A stretch of 64,000 nucleotides of DNA from Planctomycetota bacterium (GTDB lineage Bacteria; Planctomycetota; B15-G4): assembly GCA_029259745.1 (NCBI GenBank), contig JAJDEO010000017.1:1-64000 (forward strand), written 5' to 3'. Under the pieces are notes generated by a model, which saw nothing but the letters and a program-made list of their open reading frames with translations, was not told the origin of the DNA and made no database searches. How positions within the stretch are numbered: position 1 is the first letter of the stretch; each line of letters starts with the position of its first letter. Below are positions 16,233 to 23,751 of this stretch, in pieces. A program made the position numbers and the translations under genes.

Positions 16233-19082
16233 TCAGCGCTCGCCGGCTTCCTCCTTGCCGAACATGATGATCGTGTTGCCACCACCGCCGCCACCGTTCA
16301 CGGTGTAGCCGGCATCGAGAGCCTTCTCGATCCGGTTGTGCACCTCGGTGAGGTGCGCAAGCGTGTAGGTGTCAGCCGACTTGGTGACCTTCTTCAGCGC
16401 CGTGCCGACCTCGCCGTGGATCTTGCGCATCTCATGACGCGCAAGGTCCGAAACCGGCTTCTCCACAGCACCCGAAGCGGCACCCATCGCGAGATCGATG
16501 AGACGCTCGAGGTGCTCCTGCTGGAGCACGCGACGAAGGCTCGAGATCATCGGCTTGCGGTTCGAGTACGTGCCGCTGCCAGCGTTGGCCAGCTCACTCC
16601 AAACCGCGTTGCAGACCTTGCTCATGACCTCAGGCAGCGTCAGCGCATCCTCATCCGCCGGCACCATCTGCTCGTTGTCGTAGATACGACGCAGCGTCGA
16701 CGGCGTCATCAGCATCGACAATGCCGACGCCTGGACGCCCGCGATCCGGTCGTGGATCGGGAACGTCGAATCCTCGTAGAGGGTTCCGCTGCCGCCATCA
16801 TCCGACCACTTCTGGATCGTCATGTGCCGGAGCAGCTCGGGCGTGAGTCCGAAGCACTCGTCGAAGAGCGCGTTGTCGATGACGAAGTCGAGCGCAGCAC
16901 GCTGGTGCTTGGCACTGACGACTTCGATCGGCGTCCGCGCGTTCGGCGAGCCCTTACGGTCGTTGCTGATGAACGCGCCACCCAACCAGTTCGACATCAT
17001 CGAAACCATCTGGGTGTGCGTGCCGAGCGAGATCAGGTAACCACGACGTGCGCGGCCCCAGCTGTCGCCGTCCTTGACGAACTTGTCGAGGACACCTTCA
17101 CGCTGTTGACGAACCAGGCGCATCCGACTCTCGGCGTACTGCAGCGGCTCCTTGGCGAAGTCGTAGCGACGCGCCAGCGGGTCCGTGCCGTTCGTGTCGT
17201 AGTCGGTCGAGTAGGCAAGCTCGGGCTCGGCGGAGCGCTTGACCGTCTCCTCCGGCTTGTCGCCGTAGCCGTACTCGATCGCCCACATGTCGTAGGGACC
17301 AAGGTCGATCATCGCGTAGTCGCCCTGGACCTCACCGTCGTCCATGTTGATGTTGACGGGGATGTAGTCCATGACCGACCCGGCGAAGGCCTTCTTGCCC
17401 TTCACGTCGGGCGAGTTGATCTCGGCCATCGTGTAGAGGCTCGACGCCTTGAAGTTGTGACGCAGGCCGAGCGTGTGCCCGACTTCGTGCGCAACGAGAT
17501 CGGCGAGCATCGGGCCGAGGAAGGCTTCGGGAATCCCGTCGATCTTGGAAACCTCTTCCTTCTTCTCTTCCTTCTTCTCTTCGCCGTCCTCGTCCTTCTT
17601 CTCGTCGTCCTTCTCCTCGAGGTCATCCATCACACCGAAGAGCAGACCCATCGACGCCATCTCACGGGCCTTGCCTTCGGCCGCGAGGCACAGCGACGCG
17701 TCCGTGTCGAGGAACTGGGCCAGAGCGGTCACGTCTGCGCGGCCGCTCATCGCCGTCTCGCCGAAGGGAACCTCCGGGGTGCCGGCCGCACGAGCCATCG
17801 CACGACGACGCGTGTTCTCGAGCATGATCTTCCCGCGCTGGCTGCCAGGAGCCAGAAGCACGCGCGGATCCCACGAGGGGTTCTGCTCGTAGAACTCGAG
17901 CGTCTCACGCGTGACGCCTTCCATGGCCATCTCCGGCACGTACTCGTTCGAGTAGTACCAGAAGGCGCGGATCCAGCCGTCGGTCAGCACGACGTCGGCA
18001 TCGAGGATCTGTCCCGTGATCGGGTGAGCGCGGCTCGGGCCGATGGCCGTGCCGATGTCGTTGCTCAGCCAGCGGATGAAGTTGTAGCGGACATCCTCGG
18101 GGTCCTTCTCCATGTGCGCGCCGGTCGCCTTGTCCTGGTAATGGACGACGACTGCGTCGCTGATCCCGACCTGCTCGAACGCCTTGTTCCAGTACTCCGC
18201 ACCCGCCTTGACCCAGCGGCGGTAGCGCACCGGAACCGTGTGCTCGATGTAGTACGTGATCGGGTTCTTGGCGGGACTGACCTTCAGCTTCGGGTCGGCC
18301 TTCTCGAGGTGCCAGCGGTTGATGTTGCGCTGCCAGATCTTGGCGTCCTCGAAGACGCCGAGGTCGCGGTACGTCGTCGTGAAGTAACCGACGCGCTCGT
18401 CGGCCGCACGCGGCTTGTAGCCGGTGCTCTTCGGGACGTTGCTGATCGAGTAGTGGAACGTCTTGAGTGCACCGCCGGAGACGGGCGCCTCGAAGGCGAG
18501 CTCGACGTTCTGCGGGAAGGCCTTGGCCTTGGCAACCGTCGCCAGGCGCGTGTTCAGGCCGCTGGCTGCGCCGCCGTAGAACGTGCGCGCGTTGTCGACG
18601 AGCAGGTTGTCCATGTCGATCACCGGCTGGCCGCTCGGGCCCATGCAGACGATCGGCACGTCGATGATGACGTTGTCGACGAAGTGGTTCTCGATCGAGT
18701 CTTTGCTCGACTGATCACCCGTCGAACGCACCGAGAGGTTCTCCTCGATGAGCGCGATGCGCTTGTCGTAGCGCTTCCAGTAGACGTAACGATCGCCACT
18801 CTGGAGACCGGCGAAGAGTTCGCCCGTCGGAACCGTCATCGCGAAGATGTGGCGCTGCGAGGCATAGCCGCGCGGGAGTTCGGCCATCATCTGGCCGTCC
18901 TTCTCGCGCACGAAGATGCCGAAGAGGCTGTTGCCGTCGGACGTCGAGGAGACCTTCTTGTACTCCTTGAGGACCTCGGCGTGCGGGGGGTACTCGGGCT
19001 TCTTCTCATCGTCGCCGGCGAATGCCGTACCGACGAAGGCGAGACCGAGCAGGGCGGCGGACCGCCATGCGGTTCCCTTCAT
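16233..19082 (-). CDS. Large secreted zinc metalloprotease (DUF5117/metzincin-like)
   Basis: The 949-residue exported protein has a signal peptide (MKGTAWRSAALLGLAFVGTAFA) and a long zinc motif, HEVGHTLGLRHNF (about 531-543), in which three histidines bind zinc as in metzincins. The match is to the family of very large bacterial metalloproteases with an N-terminal DUF5117-type region. An almost pure Lys/Glu/Asp stretch (about 484-511) sits just before the active site, as an unusual charged insertion. GGAG lies 7 nt before ATG 19082; an earlier ATG 4 nt upstream is out of frame. It is transcribed alone from a 464-bp upstream region. The likely role is extracellular protein degradation; the substrate is unknown. 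Confidence 0.85.
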   Translation of the reverse strand: MKGTAWRSAALLGLAFVGTAFAGDDEKKPEYPPHAEVLKEYKKVSSTSDGNSLFGIFVREKDGQMMAELPRGYASQRHIFAMTVPTGELFAGLQSGDRYVYWKRYDKRIALIEENLSVRSTGDQSSKDSIENHFVDNVIIDVPIVCMGPSGQPVIDMDNLLVDNARTFYGGAASGLNTRLATVAKAKAFPQNVELAFEAPVSGGALKTFHYSISNVPKSTGYKPRAADERVGYFTTTYRDLGVFEDAKIWQRNINRWHLEKADPKLKVSPAKNPITYYIEHTVPVRYRRWVKAGAEYWNKAFEQVGISDAVVVHYQDKATGAHMEKDPEDVRYNFIRWLSNDIGTAIGPSRAHPITGQILDADVVLTDGWIRAFWYYSNEYVPEMAMEGVTRETLEFYEQNPSWDPRVLLAPGSQRGKIMLENTRRRAMARAAGTPEVPFGETAMSGRADVTALAQFLDTDASLCLAAEGKAREMASMGLLFGVMDDLEEKDDEKKDEDGEEKKEEKKEEVSKIDGIPEAFLGPMLADLVAHEVGHTLGLRHNFKASSLYTMAEINSPDVKGKKAFAGSVMDYIPVNINMDDGEVQGDYAMIDLGPYDMWAIEYGYGDKPEETVKRSAEPELAYSTDYDTNGTDPLARRYDFAKEPLQYAESRMRLVRQQREGVLDKFVKDGDSWGRARRGYLISLGTHTQMVSMMSNWLGGAFISNDRKGSPNARTPIEVVSAKHQRAALDFVIDNALFDECFGLTPELLRHMTIQKWSDDGGSGTLYEDSTFPIHDRIAGVQASALSMLMTPSTLRRIYDNEQMVPADEDALTLPEVMSKVCNAVWSELANAGSGTYSNRKPMISSLRRVLQQEHLERLIDLAMGAASGAVEKPVSDLARHEMRKIHGEVGTALKKVTKSADTYTLAHLTEVHNRIEKALDAGYTVNGGGGGGNTIIMFGKEEAGER

Positions 19083-19546
19083 CCATGAACTCCTTGCTTG
19101 CTGGGATTGCGCGACCGATGGCCGGTGGGCCGGTGGGCAGCGCGTGTGTCGTTGGGCGGCGAGAGCACCGCCCAGTAGGACAGGCGATTCGAGCCGACAT
19201 CACGGAACGTTGATTCTAGAGCGAGTGTGGGGCGTCCACCAGGATCGCTGTGCCAACGATGCCTCCCGCGCAGAAGAACGGACGGCCGGCGGGGCCGAAT
19301 GTCACGGCTCAGCGAACGACCGGCGGGGCCTCGCGTCGCCACCGCGAACGCTACTCCGCAGACCGGTCGGCACGAATCCGGACGCGCGTGCCGATATCGG
19401 CACACGGAACGTCCTTTCCGCCCGACGCTAGGTCTCGACGCCCCGCAGCCGGTGTCCTACGCTCCCCGCGCTTTCCCTTTCGATCCCTCTCGCGCAAAGA
19501 AATCAGAGGCCGCGCATCCTCGGACGCGCCTCGTGGAGCCCATCGG
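19083..19546. other. Divergent intergenic region between metalloprotease and saccharopine dehydrogenase-like genes
   Basis: 464 bp with no credible gene. It must hold the promoters of both divergent neighbours. On the minus strand TAGAAT (complement of 19213-19218) is a possible -10 for the metalloprotease, leaving a long leader, but no convincing -35 is seen. CCGGCGGGGCC occurs twice (near 19289 and 19321). No tRNA, strong hairpin or repeat family was found. Confidence 0.4.
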
Positions 19547-20650
19547 ATGAAGAACGTCGTCGTCATCGGAGCCGGCAAGGTCGGCCGCCTCGTCATCCGG
19601 ATGCTGGGCAATTGCGGCGACTATGCGGTCACTGCCGTGGACATTTCGCAAAAAGCTGCCGAGTCGTCGATCCAGAAGGTCGACGACAGCGGCCCGATGG
19701 CCGGAGCGTCCGCCGCCTCGGCCGACATCACGGACGACGCCGCACTGACGAAGCTCCTTGAGGGTCAGGACTACGTCGTCAGCTGCGCGCCCTTCTACTG
19801 CAACGTGCTCATCGCCACGGTCGCGGCGCGCCTCGATGTGCACTACTTCGACCTCACCGAGGACGTGGCCTGCACGAAGGCGGTCAAGGAACTCTCCAAG
19901 ACGACGCGCGCCGCCTCGATGCCCCAGTGCGGTCTCGCGCCAGGCTTCATCACGATCGCGGCCAACCACCTGGCCGAGTCGTTCGCGACGCTCGACACCG
20001 TCAAGATGCGCGTCGGCGCCTTGCCGATCTACCCGCACAACCGCCTCCAGTACAACCTGAGCTGGTCGACGGAGGGTCTCATCAACGAGTACGCGAACCC
20101 GTGCGAGGCGATCGTCCGCGGACAGCTCGTCTCCGTCCCGCCGCTCGAAGGCCTCGAACGCCTCAGTGTCGACGGTCGTGAGTACGAGGCCTTCAACACG
20201 AGTGGCGGCCTCGGCACTCTCTGCGAGACGTGGGACGGCAAGGTCCAGAACCTCGACTACAAGTCGATCCGCTACCCGGGTCACCGCGAGCTGATGGCGT
20301 TCCTCATGGAAGACCTGCGCTTCAACCAGGACTGCCCCGCGCTCTGCAAGATCTTCGACGCCAACGTTCCTTACGCCGACCAAGACGTCGTGCTCATCTT
20401 CGCGACTGTCAGCGGCACGGCGAAGGACGGCGGCCGGCTCACGCAGCGCAGTTACGTCACGAAGACGTACCACCAGGACATCGACGGTGAGCACTGGGGT
20501 GCGATCCAGATCACGACATCAGCGGGCATCTGCGCCGTCGTGGACTTGCACCGTGAAGGTGTACTTCCGGCGAACGGCTTCATCCGCCAGGAAGACGTGC
20601 CGTTCGAGCCGTTCATCACGAACCGCTTCGGCCAGTACTATTCGCCCTGA
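19547..20650 (+). CDS. Saccharopine dehydrogenase-like oxidoreductase
   Basis: The 367-residue protein begins with a Rossmann motif VVVIGAGKVGRLVIRML (residues 4-20) and continues as the saccharopine dehydrogenase/homospermidine synthase type fold (YVVSCAPFYCN, AARLDVHYFDLTEDV, CGLAPGF). Family members oxidise or reduce lysine-pathway imines or related amino-acid conjugates with NAD(P). The true substrate here is not established. GGAG 8 nt upstream supports ATG 19547. The gene is convergent with the ankyrin gene and the two coding ends overlap by 13 bp. Confidence 0.78.
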   Translation: MKNVVVIGAGKVGRLVIRMLGNCGDYAVTAVDISQKAAESSIQKVDDSGPMAGASAASADITDDAALTKLLEGQDYVVSCAPFYCNVLIATVAARLDVHYFDLTEDVACTKAVKELSKTTRAASMPQCGLAPGFITIAANHLAESFATLDTVKMRVGALPIYPHNRLQYNLSWSTEGLINEYANPCEAIVRGQLVSVPPLEGLERLSVDGREYEAFNTSGGLGTLCETWDGKVQNLDYKSIRYPGHRELMAFLMEDLRFNQDCPALCKIFDANVPYADQDVVLIFATVSGTAKDGGRLTQRSYVTKTYHQDIDGEHWGAIQITTSAGICAVVDLHREGVLPANGFIRQEDVPFEPFITNRFGQYYSP

Positions 20651-21321
20651 CCAGACTCCGACGGACTGCACTGCCCGTCGATCCACGCCGCGAGATCCTC
20701 GTGACCTCGTGCACGTGCGATGTCGCCCGGTGACGAGCCGTCGTCCATCGTGACGTCGAGCGTGGCTCCGTGCTCGATGAGCAGCTCGACGAGTTCGCGG
20801 TCGCCACGTGACGCCGCACCGTGCACCGGCGTGACGCCCGCCGCCTGAGGCGTCGTCGGGTCGGCGCCGGCAGCGAGCAGCTTGCGCGTGATCGCAAAAT
20901 CGCCGCGTGCGATCGAGGCGTGCAGCGGTCCGACGCCCATCGCGTGCGTGGACGCGGCTCGGGCGTCCGCGCCGCGCTCGATGAGCAGGTCGACGACCTC
21001 AGCGGCGCCGAAGAACGCCGCGAGCGCCAGCAGCGTGAAGCCGTCCGGCGAGACGGCGTCGACGCTCGTCTCACCCTCGTCGAGCCAAGCGCGCACGCCG
21101 TCGACGTCCCCGCGCGCCGCCGACTCGAAGACGTCGAGCTGCGCGATGGCCTCACACAGTGCATCGGCGACGGCCGAGTGACCGTGGTACATCGAGAGCA
21201 TGAAGATCGACACGCCGTCGTCGGTGCGATGCGTCGCCAACTCCGGGCGCTGCGTCACCATCGACGTCACCGTCTCGACGTCACCGCTCTTCACTGCGTT
21301 CACGATCCGCTCGACATCCAT
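20638..21321 (-). CDS. Ankyrin-repeat protein
   Basis: A 227-residue protein made of about five ankyrin repeats, for example DGFTLLALAAFFGAAEVVDLLIERGAD, GPLHASIARGDFAITRKLLAAGAD and TPVHGAASRGDRELVELLIEHGAT; written in part here, they show the A/G-h-x-L-L-h-x-x-G-A-D pattern. No other domain or signal peptide is present, so a cytoplasmic protein-binding role is likely. ATG 21321 is preferred over a TTG nine bases upstream because a TGCTATGAT extended -10 ends 8 nt before it. The 3' end overlaps the convergent dehydrogenase gene by 13 bp. Confidence 0.8.
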   Translation of the reverse strand: MDVERIVNAVKSGDVETVTSMVTQRPELATHRTDDGVSIFMLSMYHGHSAVADALCEAIAQLDVFESAARGDVDGVRAWLDEGETSVDAVSPDGFTLLALAAFFGAAEVVDLLIERGADARAASTHAMGVGPLHASIARGDFAITRKLLAAGADPTTPQAAGVTPVHGAASRGDRELVELLIEHGATLDVTMDDGSSPGDIARARGHEDLAAWIDGQCSPSESGQGE

Positions 21322-21329
21322 GGCCGCCA

Positions 21330-21335
21330 ATCATA
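21330..21335 (-). promoter_or_regulatory. Extended -10 element (TGCTATGAT) before the ankyrin gene
   Basis: TATGAT with upstream TG ends 8 nt before ATG 21321 on the minus strand; no Shine-Dalgarno sequence is present. Confidence 0.45.
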
Positions 21336-21405
21336 GCAAGACGCGCGGCCACCCCGGGATGGGCCAGCCACGCGTCGTGCAACGACAGGATGCGGGATCA
21401 GCGAG

Positions 21406-22194
21406 TCAATCGATCGCGGCCGCCCCTTCCCAGTGACAGCGGAACGAGGCGATCATGTGGGCGATCAGACCCGGATCTCGCACGACGAGCACCATGTGCT
21501 TGTCGCCGCGCGTCGTGCCGACCACCGAGAGCACGAGGTGCTCGTCGATGACGATCATCTTGGAGGGTACGTCGTCCCGCGCGCGGACCTCGGCACCGAG
21601 GCGCTTGATCCCGTCGCACGTCAGGCGCACCGCACTGTCGTCGAGCTGTTCTTGCTGAAAGATGACGCGTACGTCCACATCACGCTGCAGGAGTGCCGCC
21701 ACGATGTCGGCGAGGTCCTCGGGAACGTGGGGTTCCGTTTCGAACATGTCCACGGACGTCTGCGCGCTCGCAATCTCCTGCGCCAAGGTCGCCGCGACCT
21801 GCCGGCGCCCCTTCACGACCTCGATCGGTGGTGCCCAGAGTTGACGCCCCATCCCTTTGGCGCGCATCTCACTGAGTTCGTCGACGAGGACGAGCGTCGT
21901 CTTCTCGGAACGCTTCAGCCCGGCGATGTGATCGCCGAGTGCGAGCGTCGGCTCGACAGGCCGATAGCGGTTGATGCCGTCGGGACCGATCGTGCAGAAG
22001 CCTTTTTCGACGAGCGAGTCGAGCGCCTGGTAGACCTTCGGCTGCGGAACTGCGGTGCGCTTCGAAATTTCCGAGACGCGGGCGGTGCTGTCGGTGATCA
22101 GGCCGATATAGACGGCGGCTTCATAGCGCCCGAGACCGACATCTCGGAGGCGCGCGACCATGGTTTCCTGGTCCTGAAAATCCATCGTGGTCAT
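21406..22194 (-). CDS. TrmB-like transcriptional regulator
   Basis: The 262-residue protein has an N-terminal winged helix (GLGRYEAAVYIGLI, VSEISKRTAVPQPKVYQALDSLVEKGF, about 20-75) typical of the TrmB family, which binds DNA through this domain. The C-terminal half (about 110-262) fits the phospholipase D-like effector domain of that family, which in archaeal members binds sugars. It faces away from the PhnD/histidine-kinase genes across a 518-bp gap and could control them or itself; this is inference. ATG 22194 is used; an ATG three codons later is an alternative. Confidence 0.75.
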   Translation of the reverse strand: MTTMDFQDQETMVARLRDVGLGRYEAAVYIGLITDSTARVSEISKRTAVPQPKVYQALDSLVEKGFCTIGPDGINRYRPVEPTLALGDHIAGLKRSEKTTLVLVDELSEMRAKGMGRQLWAPPIEVVKGRRQVAATLAQEIASAQTSVDMFETEPHVPEDLADIVAALLQRDVDVRVIFQQEQLDDSAVRLTCDGIKRLGAEVRARDDVPSKMIVIDEHLVLSVVGTTRGDKHMVLVVRDPGLIAHMIASFRCHWEGAAAID

Positions 22195-22712
22195 TAAGAC
22201 CTACCCTTCGTGGGGAGTGGGGCTGACTCGCTTGTCCAAGGGGGAAGCGAGGCGGGAGCGCAGGGCTGCGCGTCCCGAATGCACATGTGCCGATGTGGGG
22301 ACCCGGCCGCTGCGCGAAGCAGCTGTCCGAGGCTGAGAATCAGCACTGTGTCGAAAGGCGCACAGCTAGCTCTCCCTTCAAGAGGACGAGATCGCTTTGG
22401 ATCGAGGGCAATCCGGCCCTGCACCATCGGCAGCCCAGCGCCGATCGAGACAGGACGGCGGAACCGCCACGCATCCCCTAGAGCGCGGTTTCGACCACGC
22501 TGGGAACGTCGAACTGACACCGACGACCGGCGTTCGTGGCAGGCCGGAACCGGTCAGATGGCCACCAGAGTGCAAATCCTCTCGGATCCGTGCGTTGGTC
22601 GTCATAGAAGCCCGCATAGCTCCAGTTCGGGGGAAGTCGAGGTCGATACATCTCTTGGTCATTGCCGCGCATTGAGACCCCTCGTTACCCCCTGAACGCA
22701 GGCCCCCATCCC
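22195..22712. other. Long divergent intergenic region with small hairpins
   Basis: 518 bp between the TrmB-like and PhnD-like genes. Open frames here do not resemble proteins. Two adjacent small hairpins are visible at 22332-22344 (GCTGA gaa TCAGC) and 22346-22365 (CTGTG/CACAG), and a third at 22457-22468 (GGCGG aa CCGCC). No conserved riboswitch or tRNA is recognised. The length suggests regulatory input or a small RNA. Confidence 0.35.
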
Positions 22713-23594
22713 ATGCTCACCTTCAGCAATATCGCTCGCCGGGGCGCCCTCTGCGCCCTCGGTCTCGCAAGTCTCGCCGCCTTCACTCCGGCCGACGCGC
22801 AAGTCGCGTCGGCGAAGTCGAGCGCGCTCACGGTCCGCTTCGGCGTCTACACGTCCGACAAGCCGAGCGAGATGCTCAAGCAGTTCCGCGGAGTTCGCGG
22901 TGCGATCGAAGACGGCCTCTCGTCGTCGCTTGGACGCACCGTGCGCGTCGAGATGAAGATCTACAAGGACTACGACTCGGCGATCCACGCACTCGCGGAC
23001 GGCGACGTCGACTTTACGCGCTTCGGTCCCGCCTCCTACATCCTCTCGAAGCAACGCAACGACGGTGTGCGCCTGATTGCAATGGAGCACAACGAGGGCG
23101 AGAAGCGCTTCAAGGGCTTGATCGTCACGCGCACCGATTCGGACATCCAGTCGATCAGCGACATTCGTGGCCGCTCGTTCGCCTTCGGTGACGAGAACTC
23201 GACCATCGGCCGCTATCTCGCTCAGGCGCAGCTCGTCGACGTGAACATCCGTGAGAACGACCTGTCGCGCTTCGAGTACCTCGGACGCCATGACGCCGTC
23301 GCCAAGGCCGTCGAGATCGGCGACTTCGACGTCGGCTCGCTCAAGATCTCGACTTACGAGAAGCTGAACAAGGACGGCAAGCTGCGCGTCGTCAGCGCGT
23401 TCGACAACGTCACGAAGCCGTGGGTCGCACGTGCTGGCCTTGACAACGCGACCTTCAACGCCATCCGTAAGTCGCTGCTCGACATCAAGGACCCCGAGCT
23501 CCTCAAGGAACTGAAGATCACGGGCTTCCTGCCGACGAACGACCGCGAGTACGAGTTCGTCCGCGACGGCATGTCGAAAGCCAACAACTTCTGA
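22713..23594 (+). CDS. PhnD-like periplasmic substrate-binding protein
   Basis: The 293-residue exported protein has a signal peptide (residues 1-30, ending in a FTPADAQ-like cleavage region) and matches the phosphate/phosphite/phosphonate-binding PhnD family (LTVRFGVYTSDKPSEMLKQFRGV, DGDVDFTRFGPASYILSK, GRSFAFGDENSTIGRYL; each quoted in part). No ABC ATPase or permease gene is nearby. Instead a membrane histidine kinase follows 157 bp downstream, so it may serve as the kinase's ligand sensor, as known for other kinases with PhnD-type partners. The ATG 22713 start gives a normal signal peptide; an upstream start would prefix 17 unlikely residues. Confidence 0.8.
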   Translation: MLTFSNIARRGALCALGLASLAAFTPADAQVASAKSSALTVRFGVYTSDKPSEMLKQFRGVRGAIEDGLSSSLGRTVRVEMKIYKDYDSAIHALADGDVDFTRFGPASYILSKQRNDGVRLIAMEHNEGEKRFKGLIVTRTDSDIQSISDIRGRSFAFGDENSTIGRYLAQAQLVDVNIRENDLSRFEYLGRHDAVAKAVEIGDFDVGSLKISTYEKLNKDGKLRVVSAFDNVTKPWVARAGLDNATFNAIRKSLLDIKDPELLKELKITGFLPTNDREYEFVRDGMSKANNF

Positions 23595-23751
23595 TGCGTC
23601 TCCACCGGCGGCATGACCAGGAGTCAGGCCGCCGGCTCCGTTGTACCCCTCGCCAACCTCGGCGAACGGCTGCACGCTGCACAAAACGCGGCCGCTCCAC
23701 TCGGGTCGGGCAAAACCCGCTCCAACCGGCACAACCCTCGGAAGAAGTCGC

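Noticed and set aside
16008..19088. Open frame of 1026 codons on the plus strand
   Set aside because: It is fully antisense to the zinc metalloprotease, whose motifs are clear on the minus strand.
22550..22640. Possible tRNA-like arms
   Set aside because: No cloverleaf can be drawn and no GTTCGANTC-type T-loop is present.
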